Assembly (NCBI GenBank): GCA_933207985.1
Contig: OW240914.1
Coordinates: forward strand, 128,606,878 to 128,670,877
Direction of reading: 5' to 3'
Length of the DNA: 64,000 nt
DNA from: Pelobates cultripes
Lineage: Eukaryota > Chordata > Amphibia > Anura > Pelobatidae
Both the position numbers and the translations under genes were made by a program. Shown here piece by piece: positions 46,303 to 58,882 of this stretch. Under the pieces are notes generated by a model. The model saw nothing but the letters and a program-made list of their open reading frames with translations, was not told the DNA's origin and did no database searches. Within the stretch, counting starts at the first letter, position 1; every line of letters begins with the position of its first letter.

Positions 46303-49300
46303 CAAGGATTCTAATATGTGTACCCCTACTCAACGTCTTCAGACACCTACAGAAACATCAATACATTTCAAACATCACATAGACCAACAGAGAATAATAT
46401 CAAACCTTCAGAACATTTGACATGCAAGATATGACATGCTTTCCAAGTCTACTCTCAAGCCTGTGGGCATTAAGAACACATAGCAAGCCCTACTTATTTT
46501 GCAGATGCCCTACATGGCATTCTAATGAACTGTAGAACATCTGGATGTTCAGTTACCAAGAGGCAAATTCAGACCTTGACCATAGTTAGGCTACGTAACT
46601 GACCTCAAAACTCTGTGCATAGCAATCGTGAAAATCTTTAAATAACACATTTCTTACTTTTCATGATTTTTTTTCCTGCTTCCTTATTTTCATGAATTCC
46701 TGAAACACTGATCCTTCAAGTCAGGTTGAAATTGATCTACAAAAGAGAATCCCAAAATTATTGGGACAATGATTTGCGTGGATCAAATAGAGTTTGAAGT
46801 CTTACAGTAGATGCAGTAGATGTACTGTGGAGAATGGGTGAAAGTGGCAGTTCAGTTTTATCTACATTTAAGTTATCATTCCATTTATTGTTGCTTATTC
46901 AGAAAGTGTCAGCATATTCTACAACATCATGCAGAGAAGAAAACTTGGACACAAGAAAAGACCACTGGTCAAAAGAGCTTGTGTTCTATAAAAGGAGTGT
47001 TCAGTCTTTAACCTCAAGCTGTTATTGTACTATAATTACCATCATTCTTGCCCAGTCAATTACTGGAATTAAAGTGCAACAGTTAAAAGGCCAAAGTGCC
47101 ACCACAATGGTTTAGAAGTTTTAAAACGGGTTGATTCTCCCCACTACACTGACTATTTATCAGGTCTTTGATCGCATGTGTCAATTTTTAATGCTAAGTC
47201 TGTGGACCAAGTGAGACACCTAGATTTTGCATGGCAAAATGACTGGAGTACCGTCCGATCTCTGTAGTTTAGGGAGCTCTGAGGAGATGTCACTGTGTAT
47301 ACTTCTCCCTTTTTACCTCTACTATCAAGAATTATAATTTCTCAAGTAGATGCTTATAATACTTACTACTCTGACAGCAAAAATGAGTAGAAAACATGAG
47401 GAGAAATACAGACAAGATATACAGTTTGCATATTAAACCTCACAACCCAAGATGCCTGCAGAGCTGACCCTCTCATCTGTAATATGGATATGATGATAAT
47501 GTTACCCAACAGAAGCTATCATAAGGAGAATGGATTCACAAACGGTGAACTGGAAATATAAACACTGAGCATTTACACAGCTTGAAAGCTGATATCACAA
47601 CCGTAGATTGGTAATCTTTAAATCAATGGCTGAAGAAGGAAATAATTCAGTATTATAGCAATACTATATGTCACAAACCAGTTGTCAAAGACTAAGCAGT
47701 TGTGCAGTGACATGTCAAAGGAGGCAAAGTCACAGGAAAAGACATCACTTGTTGCAGGAAATGATGATATTAGAGAAGGCTATCACTGCAATATATCAAC
47801 AAAAGGTTTAAAATAAATAACATGTGCCATAACTGTTAACAACTTTGAAATATTAATATGTTCTTAATTGCAGGGGGAAATCGTGCTCATAATACATTTG
47901 AGACCAATCTGTACCAAATCCTTTTCCGATATTTTTTACACCATGTTGATTGTGTTAGTGTTTCAACCAAATATATCAGACATTTGCATAACTACTGTGC
48001 GTAAACAAAGCTGAGTTTCATATTTGCAAAGATATTTGGTGCCATAGGTGTATTTTGCTGCTCACATGGGATCTCTTTACAGCAGTATCTCCCATTAGCC
48101 TAAAGTTACACAGTCACTTCTGTGGAAATGGCACCATTGAATAAGACAGTGAAAATCACCTATAATTTGTATTTTTCATGTGAGGCTCCATTTTCTTGTA
48201 TAAGAAATGTTAATAAAAGTATATTAAACATTAGCAACTGACATCACAATCCAGTTCAAGCTCAGCCCGGGGCAGAAATATCAATGGAGTAGAAGAAACA
48301 GAAAAAGTGTTGAGCAGTGCTTCCATTCACTGATGTAAGCTCTGCTCTTTGCACTTAACTCCGTGCTGACTGATAAGTGCAAAGAGCAGAACAATGATTG
48401 ACAGGGATCCTAAAAGGAGTCACACAGTTCCAAGATGCAGCACTGTGAATGTCTTTGTTTAATTGAACATTTTACACCTCAAAACACATATTTGTCAAAT
48501 ATATGTGATATGTAAACAAAATATCCAAACCTCTGCCAAGTGGTAGTTCTGTTTAAGAAAACTATACAAACCACAAACTAAACATGCACAATACCAGAGC
48601 TGTTTTCTTTCTCCTAACATCTAGTTTCAGTTGATTGGACACACATGTTGTCCTTTGCAGTAAATGAACTAGGCAGTCACCTCAGTGTTACTGTGACCCC
48701 AAGCATTGGTGTTTTGGAGAGGCCTCAATGACTAAAACAGTGTTGTGCTAAACCTTTGGTGTTAACGATTGCTGTGCACACACAAACAGTTTAACACCAT
48801 TTAAATGTTTTTGCCACTTTGTGGGGATTGTACGATTTCTCAGATTAATTAAAACAAAGGGGACACACTGCCAACTATACCTCTTATAGATTATGCTGCT
48901 TAAATTACTGAGCTCTACAAAGCTCTAACATGTATATATGCTTATATGTGACACATATACCTTATTATATGTGTTAAGTCATTTTATATGACAATAACTT
49001 TAGTTTTGGTTAAGGATAAGTGGCCTTACTACAGTTTACCTGCAAAAACAGTTCATAGGGTAAAATGTACTGCCCACTTGACCAAGACGCTGAACTATAT
49101 TTCCCATAATTCTCTGCTAGCAGAGCATTATAGAGCTGTAGTACAAAAACAGCTAAGGGATCTATGTTTTTGTTGTGTAATATTGGTGTTGTGACAGCAT
49201 ATCCTGTCTAATTTAAAAAAAAAAAAAATGTATTGATTTTATTTCCATGCAAATCTTGAAATATATGTATTTGATTTTTATTATTATGTTTTTAAGATAA

Positions 49301-50205
49301 ATTCATTAGACACGTAAATTACAGAGACTGTGCTTAATTTATTAGCAAACTGCATAAATGAATTTATTGGTATAGATATATCTTGCTTGAGGTTGAATTA
49401 AGTTTCCTGAAAGACTTCACAGAGATGTGCCAGTCTTATCATGGTAAAATGCCAACAAGTATTTAAAAATAAAAATACTGATATTTGCATGTTTCTTACT
49501 AAGAATCTGTGTTCAACTTTATGTGTTGTATGTTACATTGATATAAAAAACAATTTTCTATTAAATTGTGATTGTCACATTTCATTGTTTTCTTTGTAAC
49601 TCTTTGACATGACATATTTACTATAAATATTTATGATGCCTCTGTGATTTGGGGTGGGGTGGGAAGGTTGAAAGCTGGTTTTCTAAGGATAAAAAATGCC
49701 TAAAACAGCAATTTAAAAATATTGTAAAAAAAAAAATACTTAATTAGTGATGTCCCGAACGGTTCGCCGCGGACGGTGAACATATGCGGTAAACTTTGAC
49801 CCTGTACCTCACAGTCAGCAGACACATTCCAGCCAATCAGTAGCAGACCCTCCCTCCCAGACCCTCCCACCTCCTGGACAGCATCCATTTTACATTCATT
49901 TTGAAGCTGCATTCTTAGTGAGCTGTCCAGGAGGTGGGAGGGTCTGGGAGGGAGGGTCTGCTGCTGATTGGCTGGAATGTGTCTGCTGACTGTGAGGTAC
50001 AGGGTCAAAGTTTACCGCATATGTTCGCCGTCCGCGGCGAACCGTTCGGGACATCACTATACTTAATTTCTTAATTTAAAGGATACCCGACTGGAACACA
50101 ACAGGAGGGAAGGTACCAGGTAGATTACATTTGTTTTGTCTCTTAGTGGCATTTCATGCCAGTATACAGTTTAAATGAAGAAATAAAGTTATTTTCAAAT
50201 TGCCT
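46303..50205 (+). other. gck: gck 3' UTR and downstream flank
   Basis: Largely unique AT-rich DNA after the stop codon, with few repeats and no new coding exon. Polyadenylation hexamers AATAAA occur at about 47812, at about 48212, near 49466 and at 50182-50187. The last has a T/GT-rich stretch 20-30 bases later (TTTTTGGGTGTTTTTTTTC) and is the best-looking end signal. Which one is used cannot be read from sequence. 49090-49145 resembles an eroded hAT-type MITE (TTCCCATAATTCTCTGCTAG). Confidence 0.45.
49747..50057. mobile_element. Foldback MITE with 134-bp arms
   Basis: TA on both sides (49745-49746, 50058-50059). Arms 49747-49880 and 49924-50057 are reverse complements over 134 bp with only two mismatches, both C/T. 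Loop of 43 bp. Ends GTGATGTCCCGAACGG / CCGTTCGGGACATCAC. Non-coding. The TA target suggests a Tc1/mariner-type origin. Confidence 0.92.
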
Positions 50206-50507
50206 TTTTGGGTGTTTTTTTTCTTCCTGGAAAAATCAGGCTTACAAATTAATTTTTGTTTTACTATGTTTTTAGTGGAAGAGAACTTGCCGTTGCTGCA
50301 TAACATATTCATACTGCTATGTGATGCTGCTACATTGTTAAACTTAATGTCTTTTATCAATCTTGTTGTTTTGGTGCTCCTGAGATTGACTGAATTCATT
50401 TTAAATGGGACCTTACTGGTATAATTAAATAAAATTAAAAAAATATATTTACACCGAAGTGTGCCAATAAAACAGCAAAATATAATCCAAAAGATAACAC
50501 AAGTAGA

Positions 50508-50685
50508 ATTTGCATTTATAGGTCTTCTTTGTGAAACAAACAAATAGGAAAAAGATGATTAGCCCTGTCAATGTTTTAGACCACACAGTGTCCTTTAAAA
50601 ATGAACTTGGTATGGTCCAAACATTGACAGGGCTGGTCACCATTCAAATGTAAAAATTGAATAATTTGACAAAGAAGACCCATGA
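50508..50685. mobile_element. Imperfect foldback repeat
   Basis: Inner arms AGCCCTGTCAATGTTT (50561-) and AAACATTGACAGGGCT (-50634), and outer arms ATAGGTCTTCTTTGT and ACAAAGAAGACCC, are inverted around a 30-bp loop. Probably an old MITE. No target duplication determined. Confidence 0.65.
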
Positions 50686-52650
50686 GTGCTAATACTTTTT
50701 AGGACCATTTAATCTTCATTATAAGTTTTACTAGTCTAAAGTATACTTTTATTCAGCCATCTACATACAAAATTTGGGATTCAGCTATGCATCTAAAATA
50801 AGCATAAACAACACATAGTGAAGTATAGCAAGATATAAAATAATTTTGCGCTGTAGATGTGCACTGACAAGAAAATACAAAGTTTTGTGCCTTGGGGTGC
50901 CTCCCCTGGTACAGGTTGTGGGGCTACTAAACCCTAAATTTATTGCATACAAATCTATTTAAACAACAAATACAAAACTAAAATAAATTACAATTGGTCA
51001 AACTTGTTTCCTCCACCTTAGTGGACTTTCTCATTGACACAATGAATTGTATTAAAAAGTGCAAAATGCAAACAATCATCAGAGATAAGCATGTACCCAG
51101 TGGCAGAACTAACGTAGAGAGGACTCTGGTGCAAGTTTCCCCACTCAGGGCTGGACTGGCCCACCGGGATACCAAAAAAAAAAAAAAAGGTTAAAGTTTA
51201 ACACCTTAATTACCAGACCGCTTTCAATTTTCTTACCGTTAAGGACCAGGGTTGTTTTTACATTTCTGTTGTGTTTGTGTTTAGCTTTAATTTTCCTCTT
51301 ACTCATTTACTGTACCCACACATATTATATACCGTTTTTCTCGCCATTAAATGGTCTTTCTAAAGATATCATTACTTTCATCATATCATTTAATTTACTA
51401 TAAAAACAACTATAAAATATGATGAAAAAAACACACCTTCTAACTTTGACCTCCAAAATCTGTTACGCATCTACAACCGCCAAAAAACACCCATGCTAAA
51501 TAGTTTCTAAATTTTGTCCTGAGTTTAGAAATACACAATGTTAACATGTTCTTAGCTTTTTTATGCAAGTTATAGGGCAATAAATACAAGTATCACTTTG
51601 CTATTTCCAAATCATTTTTTTTTTCAAAATTAACGAAAGTTACATTGTAACACTGATGTCTATCAGGAATCCCTGAATAACCCTTGACATGTATATATTT
51701 TTTTAAAAGAAGACAACCTAAGGTATCTATGCCAATTCTATGCCAAATTTAAAAAAATAAAATAATAATTGGTGATTTTATTTGACACACAGCAATTTAA
51801 GAATACATGTACTAAGAACTTTAAGGGTTACTGCCAAAGAACACCCTAATATGTATCCAGCAACAACTCCTGAGTACAGTGATACCACCCATGTAAATTC
51901 TACCACCAGTCTTTGTCAAACTTTGGGGTAATCATTTTTGTGTTATTTATCTCTCACACTGTAGGCATGGGTTCTCAGTTCCTTTTATGTGTTACTGACA
52001 AAGAACAACACAATATGTGTTCAGCAACATCTCCTTTATACAGTGATGCCACCCATGTATAGGTGTGTTGGGTTCTCTGGGGGCTAAAAGACCTTATTTG
52101 GAGGGTGCGCATTCCAGTTTTCCAACCTAGAATTTTCACAACTGGTCATCATGCACCCATGTCCTATTTGGGACATTTTTGAAGCCGGCCAATGTAGTTT
52201 ACCTCCATCAAACTATATATTTTTGAAAACTAGACACCCTAGGGTATTTCAAATGGTGCTATTTTAACACTTTCCATGCACCAATTCTATCACCTGTCGT
52301 TGTCAAACTTTTGGAAAGTCATTTTTTTGTGTTATTTTTCTCTCACATTGTACTTTAGGCATGGATTCTCAGTTCCTGTTATGTGTTACTAACAAAGAAC
52401 ACCCCGATATGTAGTAAGCAACATCTCCTGAGTACAACAGTACCCCCAATGTACAAATATATCTAAACCCCACCCCAGTAATCCGCTGTACTTACACAAT
52501 GGCTGCCGTTCCGCCGCCGGCAATCGGTGTTCCTCTCCACTGGAGGGACTGTCTAAAAGCCCAGACAGTCCCCCCTCTGCAAATTAGGCTCCTGCGGGCC
52601 ATGTGATCACTCTAAAAGACGCAATAGGCGTCCAGGCATCTACATATAAT
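50686..52650. repeat. Repeat-rich non-coding region with three degenerate subrepeats
   Basis: 51146-51190 is a broken hAT-like end (CAGGGCTGGACTGGCCCACC) followed by an A run, the same start as at 56234. From 51200 the text TTAATTACCAGACCGCTTTC resembles a frog DNA-transposon end. Three subrepeats of about 100-400 bp share GTGTTATTTTTCTCTCACA, GGCATGGATTCTCAGTTCCT and CAGCAACATCTCCT (about 51800, 51935, 52325). No transposase frame. Confidence 0.5.
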
Positions 52651-52653
52651 ATG

Positions 52654-52700
<47 letters not shown>

Positions 52701-53337
52701 TTATTATTCTTTATTTTTGTGGTTCAAATAGTTAACACGAGTGCTTGCAATGCCCCAACAGCAAGTACAAGATTGGCAAAATACATACATGAACAAGTAT
52801 AAGGCATAGTAGGTCACTGCACACATTTCTTTTAAGTAGCTAGGTCACAGGGTAGCCAAACATGTCTAGAGTATATAGCAAAACATAAGATGTGGTCGAT
52901 GTGAGGTAAATAGACATGAGTGGGTATGTGAATATGAGGCTTAAAACAAGCTGGTGTGACATGCGTGTTGACAAAAAAACAAATAATAAACAAGTAGATT
53001 GTTCGACTAGCAGCTATGTCATTATGAGATTAGTTGATAACAGGCTATCTGAACGGATGCCTAGTGGGTGCTATAATTGCTAGTTATCAAGATAAAGGGA
53101 AAATAAAATGAAGATGAAAACATTTGAGATAAAGACATGCTGATAAATGAGAGTATTACCACCTAGAGGAGGTTTACTGGCTACAGCCTATGCATGCTTA
53201 ATAGTGGGCTTAACGTTATGTAAGGAGAAGAGGGAAACAGTGTAAAAACAGGGAGAGTACTTCCTTCCTCCCCAGCGGCAGTGTGTGTCCCTCTGAGTTC
53301 TGTGATTTTTTATTAATATATACATATAAAAATACAC
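52651..53337. other. (TA)n microsatellite and AT-rich spacer
   Basis: 52655-52692 is (TA)n followed by a T run. The rest has no gene. A single 30-bp copy of the minisatellite unit from 55361-55962 occurs at 53262-53291 and is described as a finding. Confidence 0.55.
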
Positions 53338-53859
53338 TAATAAGGGGGCGGGGCCTGACCACCGGCGGGATCAGACATGCTCTGTCTGAGCTCCCGCTCC
53401 GGGGTCTGAAAATCGGAGCTAGCTGGAGGCCAACCGCGAATATTGACCTACAACGGAGACCACACTGACCCCCAGCTGCTGGGGTACGCAGGGATACCGC
53501 CCAAGCACCGACAGCAACCCGACAGGGGCCCGGAGCTCGCTGGAGCTTGAGCCGGGACGAGATGGCTGCTCTCCCGGGTCTCAGGGCGGCATCTCGCTCC
53601 CCCCCCCTTCTGGACCGTGGGGGTCATCCTGGTCTGCCAACCATCACACCAGGCCGGGCCTAAACAACTGCCCTGGCGCGCAATATCCACCAGACAGCGC
53701 CCCACAGGAGGGCCGCAAGATGGCCACTGCGCGCCAGCCATGCGCGCAAACAGCCAGTTTGACAGAGAGGCTCGAACCTGGGCAGAAAGCCAACAGGGAC
53801 TTAACCCCAAAGCATTGACGTACGCACCAAGAGGCCCCACAGCAACCGACGAAACACTC

Positions 53860-55992
53860 TGTGGCGGAACCAACCTCGCCACTGTGCACTGGAGAAGCCT
53901 GGTTGCTCGCCTGCTCCCTTTAGATTATGGCCCTGCAGTTCAGAGCTGTTATTTTCCCTGCTGAAAGGTTTATTCGTGCCTTTCTGCCAGGGTGTTCGGT
54001 AGATTCCATCTACCGAACAAACTACCGAACGACGGACCACCTGGGAACTGGAGTGTGCCATCAATTGACCGCCCAGAAGCTGCGGTTAACCGCAGCTTAA
54101 TTGATGAACGCTGGGTGGCCTTTGTTCGTCTGCCGAACACGTGGCAGCGGCCATTTTACCTCCCGAACGGCCAGCGGTGTTCAGCGCCCAAACTATGGAA
54201 CTGAAAACGGACACTTATTGGCGCGAACACCGGTGAGCCGCCAGCCTCCTTACCTTCCCATTCGGTAAGCAGAACCGAATGACTGTTCATTCGGTAGTTT
54301 TGCCGGATGAACAGCATCCCCCAGATAGCTAAGCCATGGAGCCTATTCGTGTAACGAAAGACTATGGGAAAGACTTTGGCTCCGTGGCGATTGAACTGTA
54401 TGTATGTGATCTGAGCGCCATTCGGTAGTAATGTGCGCTCAGATCTAAGCTATCTGGGGATAGCTTTTTAGGTAATAAATGTGGCTGTATGTAATTTTAT
54501 GTCTTTTACTGTATTGTTACTGCCATGTGGTTAATGGAGTTTTGCCTCTCTCCTGGGAGATAATTGGATTACTTCCCAATTATCTCCAGGACAGAGAGGA
54601 GGGATTGTGATGTAATTGTGGGAGTGTTTAAAGGTGCATGTGTGTGATTGGCTAAGAGTCAATATGTTTCCCAGTTTCCCATTTGGTCCCCTAGGGGAGT
54701 GTCCACCAGGTGGGAGACCTACATAAAAGCCGGGCAGTTAGCCCCAGTAAACTAAATTCTGCTTGACCCTCAAACCGAAGTGTCGTCTCGTCTTTGGGGG
54801 GATTTACTGTATGCTGTTAGAGACTGATTGCCAGGAGTGTAAGCCACTTGGGCGCATTTCCTGTTCGTCTGCTAACAACTATTCGTGTGTCTCTAGTTCG
54901 GCTGTTTCCAGTGTTCGTGTGTTTGCAGTTCGGGAGTTGGTGAATTCGTGGGTTTCCAGTTCGGGATATTGGTGCTTGCAGTAGCTGTCTGTGCAGCTGA
55001 GAAAGGGGAATATCGCCTAAACGGTTTTTAACAGCTTGTGGGCAAAACGGTCCGTTACAATTGGTGGCAAGCGACGGGATCATTCTCACAGCCCAGAAGG
55101 ACAGCTACAAGGTAACACCATTCCCTGGATTTACAAATTGAGGGTAACGCTAGTACCCGTACAGCGCCCCTATCTACAGAGGAACCAACTTCGGCAGAGC
55201 AAGGATGGCGCCTGGTTACACTCAGGAGCAGTTGGACAGAGGGGTTAATGAGGTGCTGTCGCTCTGGGGATCCATCCCCTCTGAGGAAACCGTGCAGCTC
55301 GTGAAGAAGGGAATGAGAGAGTACCTGCAAGCCTGAGCAGAGTGGGCCAGGCGGGAGATACCCCAGCGGCAGTGTGTGTCCCAGGGAGCTGAAGGTGTCG
55401 TCCTTCCTCCCCAGCGACAGTGTGTGTCCCAGGGAGCTGAAGGTGTCGTCCTTCCTCCCCAGCGGCAGTGTGTGTCCCAGGAAGCCGAAGGTGTCGTCCT
55501 TCCTCCCCAGCGGCAGTGTGTGTCGCAGGGAGCCAAAGGTGTCGTCCTTCCTCCCCAGCGACAGAGCGAGTTACAGGGAGCTGAAGGTGTCGTCCTTCCT
55601 CCCCAGCGGCAGTGTGTGTCCCAGGGAGCTGAGGGTGTCGTCCTTCCTCCCCAGCGGCAGTGTGTGTCCCAGGGAGCTGAAGGTGCCGTCCTTCCTCCCC
55701 AGCGGCAGTGTGTGTCCCAGGGAGCTGAAGGTGTCGTCCTTCCTCCCCAGTGGCAGTGTGTGTCCCAGGAAGCCAAAGGTGTCGTCCTTCTTCCCCAGCG
55801 GCAGTGTGAGTCCCAGGGAGCCGAAGGTGTCGTCCTTCCTCCCCAGCGGCAGTGTGTGTCCCAGGGAGCTGAAGGTGTCATCCTTCCTCCCCAGAGGCAG
55901 TGTATGTCCAGGGAGATGAAGGTATCGTCCTTCCTCCCCAGCGGCAGTGTCTGTCCCAGGGGTTTTGCTTGTGGGCAAAACGGTCTGTTACA
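53860..55992 (+). mobile_element. LTR retrotransposon with nearly deleted 3' LTR (copy v)
   Basis: Bounded by 5-bp target duplications CACTC (53855-53859 and 55993-55997). Order: 5' LTR 53860-55059 (TGTGGCGGAACCAACCTCGC to CCGTTACA), a presumed primer-binding site ATTGGTGGCAAGCGACGGG directly after it, a short gag-like start at 55205, a 48-bp minisatellite at 55361-55962, and only about the last 30 bp of the 3' LTR (GCTTGTGGGCAAAACGGTCT then GTTACA). No protease, reverse transcriptase or integrase remains. The class (gypsy or retrovirus-like) is undetermined, and this copy cannot move on its own. Confidence 0.85.
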
Positions 55993-56113
55993 CACTCCCA
56001 GGCGGATTCCTACCCAGCGGCAGCAGCCCGGGGCTCCGGCAAAGAGGAAGGCCCTAAAGTGGCGGAGAGTAGAGCAGTGTACACCGCACCAGCAGCGGGC
56101 ACCACGTGAGTGA
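55205..56113 (+). pseudogene. gag-like reading frame of the LTR element, broken and repeat-expanded
   Basis: ATG at 55205, 145 bp after the LTR, begins MAPGYTQEQLDRGVNE and runs 43 codons to a TGA at 55334-55336. The same frame then continues open through the 48-bp minisatellite (16-residue unit VLPPQRQCVSQGAEGV) to 56113. Position just after the primer site suggests the start of gag. No zinc knuckle or other diagnostic motif is seen, so this is inference. Non-functional. Confidence 0.45.
55361..55962. repeat. 48-bp minisatellite
   Basis: About 12.5 units of GAAGGTGTCGTCCTTCCTCC + CCAGCGGCAGTGTG + TGTCCCAGGGAGCT with single-base variants. One unit carries AGCGAGTTACAGGG in place of the TGTGTGTCCC block. 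Unit length is a multiple of three, so several frames on both strands stay open (up to 319 codons), and none of these is a host gene. Confidence 0.93.
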
Positions 56114-56599
56114 CTTTGCCCTACAGCCCACCCTGAAGCATAGGAGCACAAGACATCTATCCCCACAGCTGGACTGTGCACTGGCCCTTGAGGGCATAGG
56201 CTAAGCCGAACTGACCAGTGGAACTCTCAGGGACAGGGCCGGACTGGCCCACCGGGATACCGGGAAATTTCCCGGTGGGCCGCGGCACCTGGGGCCGGTC
56301 TGACAGCCCTGATCCCGGCCGGCTATGTGTGAGCTGTGCGGCCGCACAGAGCCCGATGGGAGCAGGGGGAGCCAGGCGGCCGTCACAGCTCACACATGGC
56401 CGGCAGGATCATAAAAAATAAATTAAAAAAATTTGCAGCGGGGGCGGGGCTTGGCGTGCCGGGGGCGGGGCTTAGCGTGCGGCGGGGGCGGGGCTTACTG
56501 TGCGGCGGCCTGGCTGACTGCAGCATGGGAAGCAGGAAGGAGTCCCTGCTTCCCCAACAACCAGCCTCCAGGAGCAACAAACAGGAGGTAAGAAGGAGG

Positions 56600-58760
56600 T
56601 CAGTGTGAGTGTGTGACTGTCTGTGTGAGTGTGTGACTGTCTGTGTGAGACTGTCTGTGTGAGACTGTCTGTGTGAGACTGTGTGTGACTGTCTGTGTGA
56701 GACTGTGTGACTGTCTGTGTGAGACTGTCTGTGTGTGACTGTCTGTGTGAGACTGTGTGACTGTCTGTGTGAGACTGTGTGACTGTCTGTGTGAGTGTGT
56801 GACTGTCTGTGTGAGACTGTGTGACTGTCTGTGTGAGTGTGTGACTGTCTGTGTGAGTGTGACTGTCTGTGTGAGACTGTGTGACTGTCTGTGTGAGACT
56901 GTGTCTGTGTGAGACTGTCTGTGAGTGTGCGACTGTCTGTGTGAGTGTGTGACTGTCTGTGTGAGACTGTGTGACTGTCTGTGTGAGACTGTGTGAGTGT
57001 GTGACTGTCTGTGTGACTGTCTGTGTGAGTGTGTGACTGTCTGTGTGAGTGTGTGACTGTCTGTGTGAGACTGTATGAGTGTGTGACTGTCTGTGTGAGT
57101 GTGTGACTGTCTGTGTGAGACTGTGTGACTATCTGTGTGAGTGTGTGACTGTCTGTGTGAGTGTGACTGTCTGTGTGAGTGCAGACTGTCTGTGTGAGAC
57201 TGTGTGACTGTCTGTGTGAGACTGTGTGAGTGTGTGACTGTCTGTGTGAGACTGTGTGAGTGTGTGACTGTCTGTGTGAGTGTGTGACTGTCTGTGTGAG
57301 ACTGTGTGACTGTCTGTGTGAGTGTGTGACTGTCTGTGTGAGTGTGTGACTGTCTGTGTGAGACTGACTGTCTGTGTCTGTGTGTGACTGTCTGTGTGAG
57401 TGTGTGATGGAGGTGGCCTGTTCAGTGGAGTGTGACTGTCTGTGAGTGTGTGACTGTTCAGGAGTGTAGGATTCACCAGACAGTGTGACTGCCTGTGAGT
57501 GTGTGACTGTCTGTGTGTGACTTGTGTGTGAGTGTGTGACTGTCTGTGAGTGTGTGTGACTGCCTGTGAGTGTGTGACTCTCTGTGTGAGTGTGTGAGTG
57601 TGTGACTGTCTGTGAGTGTGTGTGACTGCCTGTGAGTGTCTGACTGTCTGTGTGAGTGTGTGTGACTGTCTGTGTGAGTGTGTGACTGTCTGTGTGAGAC
57701 TGTGTGAGTGTGTGACTGTCTGTGTGTGACTGTCTGTGTGTGACTGTCTGCCTGTGTGTGTGTGTGAACTCCTGCCAGTGTGTGCATGACTGTCTGCCTG
57801 TGTGTGACTATCTGTGTGTGTGTGTGACTGTCTGCCTGTGTGTGTGGCTGTCTGCCTGTCTTTGTATATGTGGGTGTTTGCCTCGGTGTCAGTGACTGTC
57901 TGCCGGTGTGTGTGTGTGTGTGACTGTCTGTGAGTGTGTGACTGTGTGACTGTGTGTGACTGTCTGTGTGTGTGACTGTTTGCCTGTGTGTGCGTGACTG
58001 TCTGCCTGTGTGTGACTGTCTGTGTGTGTGTGTGTGACTGTCTGCCTGTGTGTGTGAGTGTGTGGCTGTCTGCCTGTCTTTGTATGTGTGGGTGTTTGCC
58101 TCGGTGTCAGTGACTGCCGGTGTGTGTTTGTGTGTGTGGCTGTCTGCCTGGGTGTCAGTGACTGTCTGCCTCTGTGTGTGTGTGTGTGCGCGCATCTGCT
58201 AGTGAGGGAGCCTCTGTGTGTGTGTGTGCCTGCTAGTGAGTTTGTGTGTGTGTGTGTGTGTGTTTGTGCCTGCTAGTGAGTGAGCTTGCATGTGTGTCAG
58301 TGAGCTTGTCTGTAGGGATCATATGTGTGTGTGTGTTAGTGAGCTTGTCTGTAAGGAGCATGGGTGTGTCGGAGCCTGTCGGTGGTGAGCATGTGTGTAC
58401 AGTGAGCTTGTCTGTAGTAAGCATGAGTGTGATCGTGAGCTTGTCTGTAGTGACCATATGTGTGTCAGTGAGCTTGTCTGTAGTGAATCTGTGTGTTAGT
58501 GAGCTCTTCTGTAGGGAGCGTGTGTGTCAATGAGCTTGTCTGTAGGGAGAGTGTGTGCGCATCAGCGAGCTTGTCTGTAGTGAGCGTGTGTGTGTGACAG
58601 TGAGCTTGTCTATAGTAAGCTTGTGTGTGTGTATCAGAGTTTGTCTGTACTAAAGTTGTGTGTGTGCCAGTAACCTTGTCTGTGTGTGTTATTGTCTATC
58701 AATGAGCCTATTTGTGTGCATCAGTAAGATTGTCTGTGTGTGTGTGAGTATGCTTTACTG
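56600..58760. repeat. TGTGTGACTGTCTGTGTGAG tandem array
   Basis: 2.2 kb of degenerate units (GTGTGACTGTCTGTGTGAGA), changing after about 58200 to GTGAGCTTGTCTGTAGTGAGC units. Long Thr/His/Ser-rich frames on the minus strand (115 and 240 codons) are repeat translation. Confidence 0.92.
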
Positions 58761-58882
58761 TATAATTTAATTACCCTAAAAGAACTAATATTTTTAATTA
58801 GAAGAAGAAATGTATCAATAAAAAAATATATATATATATATACTGTTGCATCACCAGGGCTCCAGTATCCAGTATATATATA

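Larger units (their letters stand above)
53338..56233 (+). repeat. GC-rich interspersed repeat hosting an LTR element
   Basis: Starts AAGGGGGCGGGGCCTGACCA and reads across the LTR element at 53860-55992 (before it CAACCGACGAAACACTC, after it CCAGGCGGATTCCTACCC). Reading across the element, a frame containing SYPAAAARGSGKEEGPK ends at 56111. The layout resembles a LINE 5' region with an ORF1-like start, but I cannot name the family. The right limit is where a hAT-like terminus begins. Confidence 0.4.

Noticed and set aside
55222..56181. 319-codon minus-strand frame and overlapping plus-strand frames
   Set aside because: Produced by the 48-bp minisatellite, whose unit is a multiple of three.
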